Of a DNA stretch of 25,958 nt, positions 8,148 through 15,575 are shown piece after piece. A program made the position numbers and the translations under genes. Origin of the DNA: Alistipes sp. (lineage in GTDB: Bacteria > Bacteroidota > Bacteroidia > Bacteroidales > Rikenellaceae); NCBI GenBank assembly GCA_017391185.1, contig JAFOZN010000197.1, positions 1 to 25,958 on the forward strand. Reading direction: 5' to 3'. The stretch's first letter is position 1. Each line of letters starts with the position of its first letter. Under the pieces are notes generated by a model. The model was not told the origin of the DNA. It searched no databases and saw only the letters and a list, made by a program, of their open reading frames with translations.

Positions 8148-9407
8148 TTAGTTTTGAGCCTTATCGACTTTATAACCCTTCCAACCGTAGTAGGCTATGA
8201 AGAAGAAACATACCAAAGGAATGAGGTATGCCACCTGATAGAAGTTTGGATTGTGATTCATCACATAAGCCGTAAACTGAGGTACGCACGCATTACCCAC
8301 GATAGCCATTACCAGAAATGCCGAACCGCTCTTGGTATCCTCGCCCAAATCTGTCAGAGCCAAAGAGAACTGCGTAGGGTACATAATTGACATGAAGAAC
8401 GACACACCCAACATAGCATAGAGTCCGATCATACCGCCATATATTACGATTACGGCGCAAAGTATGATATTGGCAATACCATAAACCAACAACATATCCT
8501 GAGGGCGGAACTTCGACATGAGCATCGTACCGATCCATCTTCCAGCCAGAAAGGCGAGCATATAGAAGCCGAAGAATGTGGTGGCCTGGCTCTCAGGCAG
8601 ACCTACATACATACAACAATATACCAAGAAGAGGCTATTGATGGCGGTCTGACCACCGTTGTAGAAGAATTGTGCTATGACACCCCAACGAAGATGTTTA
8701 CGCTTTAAGACTCCGAAATTTATCAACTTCTCATCGGCCTTATGCTCCGCGCTCTCGTCTGCGATTTTAGGGAACTTGGAGAAGATGAAAATCACGGCAA
8801 TCAGGATGAGTAATCCTGCAAGCATCAGGTATGGTAGCTTCATCGAGTCGGTCTCCATCTGGATATATCCCTCCCAACCGCCAGGATAATCCGCAGGCAG
8901 AGTCTCTCTTGTGTAGTTATAACCCGTCAGGACAAGTTTGCTGAGGAACATTGCAGCGATAAAGGCTCCCAATCCGTTGAATGATTGTGCCAGATTCAAT
9001 CGGCGTGGCGCACTCTCGGCATCTCCAAGGGCGGTCACATATGGGTTTGCCGCAGTCTCAAGGAAACACATTCCCGTTGCGATGATAAAGAAGATGGCCA
9101 AGTATGCCCAATACTCCTTTATCGCTGCTGCGGGGAAGAATAATAGACCTCCAACGGCAGCGAGTGCCAAACCAAATATGATACCCGACTTATAGCTGAA
9201 GCGTTTCATAAACATAGCTATCGGGATCGGGAATATAAAGTAAGCCATCCAATATGCGGCCTCGGTAAATGATGCCTCAAAAGCGTTCAACTCACAAGTC
9301 TTCATCAACTGACGGATCATCGTAGGCAGAAGATTACTGCTGATTGCCCAAAGGAAGAAGAGACTGAAAACGAGTGTAAGCGGAATTATGTATTTGTTCT
9401 TTTTCAT
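8148..9407 (-). CDS. FucP-family MFS sugar permease, probable L-galactose transporter
   Basis: A 419-residue inner-membrane protein with about 12 hydrophobic segments, of the FucP (L-fucose:proton symporter) branch of the major facilitator superfamily. Family signatures include FLWAISSN (18-25), AAYWMAYFIFPIPIAMFMKRFSYKSG (50-75 region), FLETAANPYVTALG (115-128) and RLNLAQSFNGLGA. Glu117 matches the functionally important Glu135 of E. coli FucP. At the position I align with FucP Asp46, this protein has Pro28, which is unusual (see findings). L-fucose is 6-deoxy-L-galactose, so a FucP relative moving L-galactose is chemically sensible and fits the operon. The start codon overlaps the lactonase stop by 4 bases (ATGA), indicating translational coupling. 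Confidence 0.9.
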   Translation of the reverse strand: MKKNKYIIPLTLVFSLFFLWAISSNLLPTMIRQLMKTCELNAFEASFTEAAYWMAYFIFPIPIAMFMKRFSYKSGIIFGLALAAVGGLLFFPAAAIKEYWAYLAIFFIIATGMCFLETAANPYVTALGDAESAPRRLNLAQSFNGLGAFIAAMFLSKLVLTGYNYTRETLPADYPGGWEGYIQMETDSMKLPYLMLAGLLILIAVIFIFSKFPKIADESAEHKADEKLINFGVLKRKHLRWGVIAQFFYNGGQTAINSLFLVYCCMYVGLPESQATTFFGFYMLAFLAGRWIGTMLMSKFRPQDMLLVYGIANIILCAVIVIYGGMIGLYAMLGVSFFMSIMYPTQFSLALTDLGEDTKSGSAFLVMAIVGNACVPQFTAYVMNHNPNFYQVAYLIPLVCFFFIAYYGWKGYKVDKAQN

Positions 9408-10324
9408 TCTGACATATTTTTAATGTATGGTAACTCTGGTAAATTCTTAAAGCCATAGAAAGCTTGAGCGTTCAGGCCTAAGAATAGGCGTTTGTCGCTC
9501 TCTAAGATCTCCTCCGACTTGGTGATAAAGTCGTAAGACATCTTGTAGGTGATGGCTGTGATGGTTCTTGGGTAGTCCGAGCCCCACATAAGTTTCTCAT
9601 ATCCGACCAAATCTGCCGCCTCGCGAATGGCTTTGATAGCCCCCTTGAAGGGATAAAACTCATCGTTGAAGAGCCATGTGATACCTCCCGACTCGATCAT
9701 GACGTTTTTGTGTCGGGCCAAAAGAATCTGCTTCTGCCAATCGGGCTTGGTGACCATGCCGAAGTGGCCGATTGCAATCTTCAGTTCAGGACACTCGGCG
9801 ATGATATCCTCCATCTCGCCTATCTGAGTATCGCCCTCAGCCATGTCGATCGAGAGTATGATATTATGTTTCTCCATCAGGCGGAACATATCCATCATCT
9901 CTGGCGAATTGAGCAAGACTCTGCCGCTCTTTAGTTCAAGACGATGTGCTGGGATTTTTATAGCCTTAAAACCTTTGCTGATGAGCTCTTTGGCCTGCTC
10001 CAAGAATCCTGGTTTGCGGAATTCGCACATTCCACAGACAAAGAAGCGATCGGGATACTTCTCCATTACCTCCAACAGGTAATCGTTCTGTATGCCATCG
10101 ATATACTCCTGAGTCACCACAGCTGCCCCAACCTGAGCATAGTTCATATTTGCGAGGAATACCTCGGCCGAGTTTCTGCCATCAATCATGAAGGGAGGAA
10201 GCATCTGCCTTACCTCCCCCATAAACAATGATTGACCATTCTCCAAAGTCTTTATCTTTTCTCCATTGACCTCGGTATCTTGATGTAGCCACAGGTGTGA
10301 ATGGGCGTCAATGATTGTATACAT
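9404..10324 (-). CDS. Amidohydrolase-family lactonase, probable L-galactonolactonase
   Basis: A 306-residue TIM-barrel amidohydrolase of the Amidohydro_2 group, which includes sugar lactonases. Motifs: the first-strand metal site DAHSHLW (His8, His10), His187 in IGHFGM, and WGSDYPR with Asp250, the conserved general base. There is no signal peptide, so it is cytoplasmic. By position it should hydrolyse the L-galactonolactone made by the neighbouring aldo/keto reductase to L-galactonate, as the equivalent enzyme does in Bacteroides vulgatus. Other amidohydrolases of this group act on fuconolactone, 2-pyrone-dicarboxylate or decarboxylate aromatic acids, so the substrate rests mainly on context. 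It lies 10 bases downstream of the AKR gene and overlaps the permease gene by 4 bases. Confidence 0.85.
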   Translation of the reverse strand: MYTIIDAHSHLWLHQDTEVNGEKIKTLENGQSLFMGEVRQMLPPFMIDGRNSAEVFLANMNYAQVGAAVVTQEYIDGIQNDYLLEVMEKYPDRFFVCGMCEFRKPGFLEQAKELISKGFKAIKIPAHRLELKSGRVLLNSPEMMDMFRLMEKHNIILSIDMAEGDTQIGEMEDIIAECPELKIAIGHFGMVTKPDWQKQILLARHKNVMIESGGITWLFNDEFYPFKGAIKAIREAADLVGYEKLMWGSDYPRTITAITYKMSYDFITKSEEILESDKRLFLGLNAQAFYGFKNLPELPYIKNMSE

Positions 10325-10334
10325 ACTCCTAAGT

Positions 10335-11267
10335 TTAAGAATTAGCCCAACTTACTCTCTGCTGATGGCCGATAATCTCCTTGACCTTCTCCACCAAAGA
10401 CCAATCGATTGGCTCCTCAAGATATTTGATATTCTTCAGCACGCTCTCTGGTCTTGCCGAGCTGAATAGTGTGGTCTGGATTCGTGGGTTGCTTACGGCA
10501 TACTGCAAAGCGAGTTTCTCGATAGGGTATCCCTGCTCGGCGCAATACTGAGCAGCCTTGGCGCACGCCTCTACCAAAGGTTTTGGCGCGGGATGCCAAT
10601 CTGGAATACCTCTCTGAGTCAAGAGTCCCATCGAGAATGGCGAAGCATTGATAATACCCAACCCCTTCTCTTCGAAGTAGTCGAGGAAATCTACCAATTT
10701 ATCATCGTTCAAGGTGTGGTGGCAGAAGTTGAGTACCGACTCCACCGTACCCTCTGGCGAGTTGTCAAGAACCCACTTGAGGTTCTCAAGTTGCAGGTCT
10801 GTGATGCCAACATGCCCCACAACCCCCTTCTCCCGAAGCTCAACCAGCGCAGGCAAAGTCTCGCCCACGACCTGATTCAGATCGGCAAACTCTATATCGT
10901 GTACGTTGATAAGGTCGATATAGTCGATATTCAGACGCTCCATACTCTCATATACACTCTCCGTAGCGCGCTTGCCCGAATAGTCCCAAGTATTTACGCC
11001 ATCTTTACCATATCTTCCCACCTTGGTAGATAGTACAAATGAATCACGAGGCAACTCTTTGAGAGCCTTGCCCAATACGGTCTCAGCCTTATAATGGCCA
11101 TAATATGGAGAGACATCTATGAAATTCAATCCATTTTCAACGGCAGTAAATACTGCCTTTATAGCCTCTGCTTCATTGATCGAGTGGAAAACACCACCCA
11201 AAGAAGATGCGCCAAAACTCAGTACAGGCACTTTGAGGCCTGTCTTTCCCAATTCACGATACTCCAT
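10335..11267 (-). CDS. Aldo/keto reductase, probable L-galactose dehydrogenase
   Basis: A 310-residue cytoplasmic aldo/keto reductase with the complete catalytic tetrad Asp51, Tyr56, Lys82 and His123. From memory it resembles plant L-galactose dehydrogenase along its length, including NTGL/KTGLKV near the start, DVSPYYG, HDIEF (123-127), ASPFSMGLLT (208-217) and DWHPA (223-227). The expected reaction is NAD(P)+-dependent oxidation of L-galactose at C1 to the lactone. L-fucose or D-arabinose dehydrogenase activity is possible for this subfamily, but the downstream uxaB/uxaA genes need a substrate with a 6-OH, which L-fucose lacks. It is the first gene of the six-gene operon, preceded by a 293-bp leader region with a candidate promoter. 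Confidence 0.88.
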   Translation of the reverse strand: MEYRELGKTGLKVPVLSFGASSLGGVFHSINEAEAIKAVFTAVENGLNFIDVSPYYGHYKAETVLGKALKELPRDSFVLSTKVGRYGKDGVNTWDYSGKRATESVYESMERLNIDYIDLINVHDIEFADLNQVVGETLPALVELREKGVVGHVGITDLQLENLKWVLDNSPEGTVESVLNFCHHTLNDDKLVDFLDYFEEKGLGIINASPFSMGLLTQRGIPDWHPAPKPLVEACAKAAQYCAEQGYPIEKLALQYAVSNPRIQTTLFSSARPESVLKNIKYLEEPIDWSLVEKVKEIIGHQQRVSWANS

Positions 11268-11314
11268 TATTTTAAATCATTTAAAGGTTAGCAAATAATC
11301 CAGCTCGCTCCCAG

Positions 11315-11326
11315 GGCGAGCTCGCC
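11315..11326. promoter_or_regulatory. 12-bp perfect palindrome in the L-galactose operon leader
   Basis: GGCGAGCTCGCC is perfectly self-complementary, and part of it also pairs with an upstream AGCTCGC copy at 11302-11308, so a short hairpin is possible instead. It lies about 50 bases upstream of the AKR start and downstream of the predicted -7 element, in a GC-rich island within an AT-rich leader. It could be a repressor operator or an RNA structure; the sequence does not decide which. Confidence 0.35.
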
Positions 11327-11363
11327 TACAAACGCGTGTATTAAACTCGTACAGGCTTTGATA

Positions 11364-11371
11364 CAAAAATA
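11364..11371 (-). promoter_or_regulatory. Candidate -7 promoter element for the L-galactose operon
   Basis: On the - strand this reads TATTTTTG, matching the Bacteroidota -7 consensus TAnnTTTG. It would give a leader of about 90 bases before the AKR start at 11267. No clear TTTG -33 box is found 19-21 bases upstream, so the call is tentative. The rest of the 293-bp intergenic stretch (11268-11560) holds the palindrome at 11315-11326 and the GH97 terminator, and I see no small gene in it. Confidence 0.4.
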
Positions 11372-11502
11372 AGAAAACTTTTTGTAAATAAATATAGTGC
11401 CTCGCCCTATTCTATATTTCATACGTTAAGTCTCACACGTTGCTTTAGGCTGATTCCTCTGTCGCAGGTGTGGAGCGTTAAGGGCAGGCTGTTTAACAAC
11501 AC

Positions 11503-11537
11503 AAAAAAGGTCGCAGAGCGTTGATGCCCTGCGACCT
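11503..11537 (-). terminator. Intrinsic terminator of the GH97 gene
   Basis: On the - strand a 9-bp GC-rich stem (AGGTCGCAG at 11508-11516 with CTGCGACCT at 11529-11537, extended by two more pairs after one mismatch) is followed directly by a run of T (11503-11508 read in reverse). It begins 24 bases after the GH97 stop. It separates GH97 from the L-galactose operon downstream. Confidence 0.85.
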
Positions 11538-11560
11538 CTTATTTTCTATATCACTTCTGA

Positions 11561-13558
11561 CTACTTCTTGATGAGCTTCATTGCGAAACCACCACCCTGA
11601 GCCATAGTAACCTTCACCTTCTTAGAAGAGTCAACGCTCTGCTTAACGATGCGGAAGTCACGAGCGATGACGTTAGCACGGTAACCGTCAACCATGTTTA
11701 CCAACTCATACTGGCCCTCTGGCAAGAACGAGAGGTCGATCTCTACCTGACGCTGGTTCCAGTTGTTAAGACCACCGACATACCAGTCATCACCGCTGCG
11801 GCGTGCGATAACAGCATACTCGCCAACCTTACCATCCAAAGCCTTAGTCTGGTCCCATACAGTTGGGATAGAGGCGATGAACTGAGTACACTCTGGCTCC
11901 TGCTCGTAGTTAGATGGAGAGTCACACAACATGTTGAATGGAGCCTCGAATACAACGTACATAGCCAACTGGTGGCAACGTGTACCCTGACTCATAGGAT
12001 CAGAGTTGCTTACGCGGTAAGATGACTTTGTACCGTTGAGCATAGCACCCTGAGTATAATCCATAGGACCTGCAACCATACGGATGAATGGGATCTGAGT
12101 GTCGTATGTTACCTGATCGAAATCAGAGAAACGAGACCACTTCATCTGCTCCAAACCGTTTACACCCTCGTAGTTTACTACGTTAGGATACTTTCTTGAA
12201 AGACCACAAGGCTTGTAAGCACCGTGGAAGTCACACATCAAGTGATACTTTGCACCGAGTGCAGCAGCACGCTCGTAGAACTCAACCATCTTCTGGTCGT
12301 CACGATCCATGAAGTCGATCTTGAAGCCCTTAACACCCAACTCTGAGTAGTGCTTGAATACGTTCTCCATGTCGCGATCTACAGCCCAGTAACCGCCCCA
12401 AAGAACGATACCTACGCCACGATCTTTAGCATAGTTGCAAAGGTGCTTGATGTCGATCTCAGGAATAACCTGCATAAGGTCTGCCTTGCGGTTTACGTTC
12501 CAACCCTCATCAAGGATAACGTACTCGATACCGTTAGCTGCAGCGAAGTCGATGTAATACTCGTAAGTGCGGTTGTTTACGCCTGGCTGGAAGTCAACAC
12601 CACGCAAACCCCAGTCGTTCCACCACTCCCAAGCAACCTTACCAGGCTTGATCCATGATGTATCGCCGATTACGTTCTCGTGGCTCAAGCGGAATACCAT
12701 ATCATCATCCAAAAGCTCAGCATCGTTGTTGGCAACGATACAAATACGCCATGGGAATGAACGCTCACCCTCAACCTCTGCGATGTATGGCTTGCGGCTC
12801 TCTACCAAACCCTGCAACATATTGTGACCGCCCTGCTTAATCTTGTCAGGTACTGGAGCGTAGTGAGACTCCAAAGTGTTGTCGTTGTTGCTGTTGTAGA
12901 GGTACATACCTGGGTAGCTTGTAAGGTCAGTCTCAGTGATACAAACCTTGCGGTCACCCATATCAACCAATACAGGCAAGAACATCAAACGCTTCTGGCC
13001 CATCTTTGTCATAGGCTCGATCACGTAAGGTGTCTCGAAAGAGTTGAAATACTGCTCAGAGAACTCCTTGTTGGCGTTAGAGCGAGTGTATGAACAGAAA
13101 ACTGTAGGCTCACCTGCGAAAGCGTACTCCGAAATCTCGTTCTTAACGGTGTAAGCACCCTTGCGAGTAGAGATGAAGCGGTAAGCTGCAGCCTCATCGT
13201 ATGCGCGGAACTCGATAGCATAGTCGCCCTTGAATGTAAGAGTCAAAGTAGAGCACTTGTCATCTACCTGAGCCTTCTTGTAGAGTGGAGCAGGGATCAC
13301 CTCATCAATCTTACCTGCTACAGCCTTCTTAAGACGTGGAGCCACACCCCAAGTCTCGTTCTCGCCAATCTGCATAGCGATCTGAGAAGGGTTGAGTACT
13401 GTCTTACCATCAGCCTCGACACTCCAACGGATGTCCTGATCGATAGTGACAGTCACCTTCAATGTACCATCAGGTGAAGAGATGCTCTTCACTGTAGGCT
13501 TAGCCTCGGCAGCTACCATAGCGCACATGGCCATCATCAAAAATAATACTTTCTTCAT
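11561..13558 (-). CDS. GH97 glycoside hydrolase, retaining alpha-galactosidase type
   Basis: A 665-residue secreted enzyme. Residues 1-19 are a signal peptide (likely cleavage after AEA) with no lipobox, so it is probably periplasmic. Residues 22-290 are the GH97 N-terminal beta-sandwich, about 300-570 the TIM barrel, and the rest a C-terminal beta domain. GH97 has inverting alpha-glucosidases (SusB) and retaining alpha-galactosidases. The retaining group uses an Asp nucleophile and a Glu acid/base, here Asp415 in GFKIDFMDRD and Glu470 in VNGLEQMKW. From memory these are the same residue numbers as the characterised Bacteroides thetaiotaomicron retaining enzyme, and length is also similar. 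Some GH97 members act on beta-L-arabinopyranosides. It has its own promoter and terminator, and codon use looks like that of a well-expressed gene. Confidence 0.92.
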   Translation of the reverse strand: MKKVLFLMMAMCAMVAAEAKPTVKSISSPDGTLKVTVTIDQDIRWSVEADGKTVLNPSQIAMQIGENETWGVAPRLKKAVAGKIDEVIPAPLYKKAQVDDKCSTLTLTFKGDYAIEFRAYDEAAAYRFISTRKGAYTVKNEISEYAFAGEPTVFCSYTRSNANKEFSEQYFNSFETPYVIEPMTKMGQKRLMFLPVLVDMGDRKVCITETDLTSYPGMYLYNSNNDNTLESHYAPVPDKIKQGGHNMLQGLVESRKPYIAEVEGERSFPWRICIVANNDAELLDDDMVFRLSHENVIGDTSWIKPGKVAWEWWNDWGLRGVDFQPGVNNRTYEYYIDFAAANGIEYVILDEGWNVNRKADLMQVIPEIDIKHLCNYAKDRGVGIVLWGGYWAVDRDMENVFKHYSELGVKGFKIDFMDRDDQKMVEFYERAAALGAKYHLMCDFHGAYKPCGLSRKYPNVVNYEGVNGLEQMKWSRFSDFDQVTYDTQIPFIRMVAGPMDYTQGAMLNGTKSSYRVSNSDPMSQGTRCHQLAMYVVFEAPFNMLCDSPSNYEQEPECTQFIASIPTVWDQTKALDGKVGEYAVIARRSGDDWYVGGLNNWNQRQVEIDLSFLPEGQYELVNMVDGYRANVIARDFRIVKQSVDSSKKVKVTMAQGGGFAMKLIKK

Positions 13559-13598
13559 TGTTTTATAAAATAAGTTGTTTTTATTGTGTTTTCTGCGT

Positions 13599-13606
13599 CA
13601 AAGTTA
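13599..13606 (-). promoter_or_regulatory. -7 promoter element for the GH97 gene
   Basis: The - strand reads TAACTTTG, a full match to the Bacteroidota TAnnTTTG element, about 40 bases upstream of the GH97 ATG. The -33 region 19 bases further upstream has only TTTAG rather than TTTG, so the upstream box is imperfect. Confidence 0.55.
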
Positions 13607-13721
13607 AGCATTTTTCATCCGAAAACTAAATTTATAACTATCTTTACATAGCAAAAGTGTAAAATCTTTGATTTTATAGACCTTTTATCGACTAATTATT
13701 TGAAAAGTAACACTTGTTTGA

Positions 13722-14660
13722 ATGACTCCGACCAACTTGCAACTCATCGAGCAGTTTATCTCCCATATCCTTTCCATCAAGCGATATTCGCCCCTTACGG
13801 CGCGTAACTATCGCCACGATTTAGAGGAGTTTCTGCGTTGGGGAGAACTCTCATCGGGTGGAGATTTTGAGCTTTTGCAGGTCAAGGGCGAGGATCTGCG
13901 CCGTTGGATGATGACTCTCTCTGAAGAGGGTAAGATGAAGAGCGCATCGATCAATCGCACGCTCTCCTCTTTGCGCTCATTTTATCGCTATTTGCGCCAT
14001 GAGTCTTTGGTCGAGAAAAATCCCTTCGTGGGGGTAAACTCGATGCGTACATCTCGCCGATTGCCCAAATATGTGGCCGAGGAGCAGATGGTGTATGTGG
14101 TTGAGCGAGTGTTGCAGGATGCTGAGAGTGAAGATTATATCGAGGCTCGTAATGCGCTGGTCGTCCTCCTGTTCTATGCTTCAGGCCTACGCCTTGCCGA
14201 GTTGGTGGGGCTCAACGTGGGCGATTTTGCTTCTGACTTTAGCGTGCTAAAGGTCAGAGGTAAGGGCGATAAGGAGCGAGTTGTACCTATCGTTAAGCGT
14301 CTAAGGGAGATAATCATAAGATATATTTCTCGTTTTTTGGCCGATAAAATTTGGAATTCTCCTCAAAAACCACTATTTTTATCAAAGCGTGGGGAACGTA
14401 TCTCGCGGAGCGATGTTCAACGCACTGTGGCACGTCTTCTGCGGGAGTGTGGGGTAGAGGGTAAAAGCTCGCCACATGTTTTGCGTCACACCTTCGCTAC
14501 CCATCTCTTGAACGAGGGGGCAGACCTTAGGGAGATACAAGAGTTGTTGGGGCACTCATCGCTCAGAGCTACTCAAGTATATACCCACAACAACATCGCC
14601 CAACTAAGGCGCATATATTCCGAGGCACATCCTCGCTCGGCAGAGGAAGAGGTGGAGTAG
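13722..14660 (+). CDS. xerC: Tyrosine recombinase XerC/XerD family
   Basis: A 312-residue site-specific tyrosine recombinase. The N-terminal SAM-like core-binding domain is at about 5-95 and the catalytic domain at about 115-300. All catalytic residues are present: Arg157 (ASGLRLAEL), Lys181 (VRGKGDKER), His252 and Arg255 (HVLRHTFATH), His278 (LGHSSLRATQ) and nucleophile Tyr287 (VYTH). Size and motifs fit the chromosome-dimer resolution enzymes XerC/XerD rather than a phage or transposon integrase. The neighbour hpf is also a core gene, and no direct repeats or cargo indicate an element. Whether it is XerC or XerD cannot be settled from motifs alone. A possible hairpin follows the stop. Confidence 0.9.
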   Translation: MTPTNLQLIEQFISHILSIKRYSPLTARNYRHDLEEFLRWGELSSGGDFELLQVKGEDLRRWMMTLSEEGKMKSASINRTLSSLRSFYRYLRHESLVEKNPFVGVNSMRTSRRLPKYVAEEQMVYVVERVLQDAESEDYIEARNALVVLLFYASGLRLAELVGLNVGDFASDFSVLKVRGKGDKERVVPIVKRLREIIIRYISRFLADKIWNSPQKPLFLSKRGERISRSDVQRTVARLLRECGVEGKSSPHVLRHTFATHLLNEGADLREIQELLGHSSLRATQVYTHNNIAQLRRIYSEAHPRSAEEEVE

Positions 14661-14691
14661 AGTTGGGAAAGATGTGGCCAAAAGGGTTAAT

Positions 14692-14718
14692 CGCCTTGGA
14701 GCCTTAGGGCTGAGGGGC
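14692..14718 (+). terminator. Possible weak terminator after xerC
   Basis: An imperfect GC-rich hairpin (CGCC...AGCC / GGCT...GGCG with two G-U pairs and two mismatches) lies 31 bases after the xerC stop and is followed by TTTAGATAATGTTT, a poor U-tract. It lies in the leader of hpf and could also be an mRNA structure. Confidence 0.35.
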
Positions 14719-14752
14719 GTTTAGATAATGTTTAACTTTAAATTTTAAGGCT

Positions 14753-15040
14753 ATGAACGTACAGATCCAGTCAGTGAAGTTCGATGCAGGACAGAGATTG
14801 CTCGAATTCATCGAGAAGAAATTAGCCAAGTTGGACCGTGTTGCTGGTGATGCAACAGGTATTGATGTAGTGTTGAAACTTGAAAAAGATGACGAGCACG
14901 GCAACAAAATTGCAGTTATCACTCTGCGAATGCCAGGCGGTGACATCCGCGTGGAGGAGCAGGCTCGTACATTCGAGGAGGCCATCGACAAATCTATGGA
15001 TGTCCTAAAGCGTCAGATTGAGAAACGCAAGGAGAGATAA
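14753..15040 (+). CDS. hpf: Ribosome hibernation promoting factor, short form
   Basis: A 95-residue protein of the HPF/RaiA family, which binds the decoding region of the 30S subunit and stabilises idle ribosomes in stationary phase. It starts MNVQIQSVKFDAGQRLLEFIEKK and has the typical beta-alpha-beta-beta-beta-alpha order, with RMPGGDIRVEEQARTFEEAI near 61-81 and a basic C-terminal helix (LKRQIEKRKER). The length fits the short form, with no C-terminal dimerisation domain of long HPF. It lies 92 bases after xerC and ends in a clear intrinsic terminator. The family assignment is firm; the exact HPF versus RaiA behaviour is inferred. Confidence 0.92.
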   Translation: MNVQIQSVKFDAGQRLLEFIEKKLAKLDRVAGDATGIDVVLKLEKDDEHGNKIAVITLRMPGGDIRVEEQARTFEEAIDKSMDVLKRQIEKRKER

Positions 15041-15078
15041 TTCATTAGAGGATATTTTACTTTTTTTGTAAGGTTCGG

Positions 15079-15120
15079 GAGGTTGTCGAGGCGTAGCTCA
15101 GGCAACCTCTTTTGTTTTTT
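15079..15120 (+). terminator. Intrinsic terminator after hpf
   Basis: A 7-bp stem GAGGTTG (15079-15085) / CAACCTC (15103-15109), with additional pairing inside the loop, is followed by TTTTGTTTTTT. It starts 39 bases after the hpf stop. Confidence 0.85.
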
Positions 15121-15182
15121 AGGTCAATGACTCCTCCTCTGGCGTTGTTCGTTGGGATGGAGAGTAAATAAATCAGTGAAAA

Positions 15183-15575
15183 ATGTCGTTTAAAAAGAGT
15201 CCTCAGCAGATTGAGAAATACCAGAAGCACTACTCCGAGCAGGGGCTCAGAGATAAACTCGCCAAGGTGGCTCGGCGTGCAGGTATCAAGGTGGTCTATC
15301 TTGTGTTGCTACTCTTCTACGCCTTGCGGAGTGATAAAATCTCGGTCAAGGATCGCACCATCATCTTCGGTGCATTGGGTTATTTCATCTTGCCGTTGGA
15401 TATTCTGCCCGATTTGATTCCTCTGTTGGGTTATACCGATGATTTGGGTGCTTTGGCCATAGCCATCGGGCGTGTTGCGATGAATATAGATGATGATGTG
15501 AAGAGTCGGGCACGCACCAAGTTGGGAGAGTGGTTTCCCGATTATGATCAGAAAAAAATAGAAGATGTGGAGTAG
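15183..15575 (+). CDS. DUF1232 (YkvA-like) membrane protein
   Basis: A 130-residue small protein with the DUF1232 signature: a hydrophobic helix at about 35-49 (VVYLVLLLFYAL), then KDRTIIFGALGYFILPLDILPDLIP at 56-80, GYTDD at 83-87 and a second hydrophobic stretch to about 100. The N terminus is basic (MSFKKSPQQIEKYQKHYSEQ). It is probably an inner-membrane protein. The molecular function of the family is not known to me. No promoter match to the TAnnTTTG consensus is visible in the 62 bases after the hpf terminator. The stop codon lies in the loop of a bidirectional terminator. Confidence 0.85.
   Translation: MSFKKSPQQIEKYQKHYSEQGLRDKLAKVARRAGIKVVYLVLLLFYALRSDKISVKDRTIIFGALGYFILPLDILPDLIPLLGYTDDLGALAIAIGRVAMNIDDDVKSRARTKLGEWFPDYDQKKIEDVE

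Noticed and set aside
11373..11500. A small gene or RNA gene in the 293-bp gap between the L-galactose operon and GH97
   Set aside because: No open frame with a start and family resemblance, no tRNA-like cloverleaf and no known riboswitch pattern was seen; only loose CGTTAAG repeats near 11428 and 11475.
11561..13558. GH97 as an alpha-L-galactosidase feeding the operon
   Set aside because: Its catalytic residues place it with alpha-D-galactoside-acting retaining enzymes; the stereochemistry does not support L-galactose release without experimental proof.
13660..13721. Possible + strand promoter for xerC (TTTG at 13667 and an AT-rich ATTATTTG at 13695)
   Set aside because: The -7 match lacks the TA and the spacer is about 24 bases, so it does not fit the consensus used elsewhere in the window.
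13722..14660. xerC as the integrase of a mobile element carrying the carbohydrate genes
   Set aside because: Its motifs fit the housekeeping Xer group, it is followed by core genes, and no flanking direct repeats, tRNA target or transfer genes are visible.
14733..14740. TAACTTTA upstream of hpf as a -7 element
   Set aside because: The last base deviates from TAnnTTTG and there is no -33 box at the right distance.
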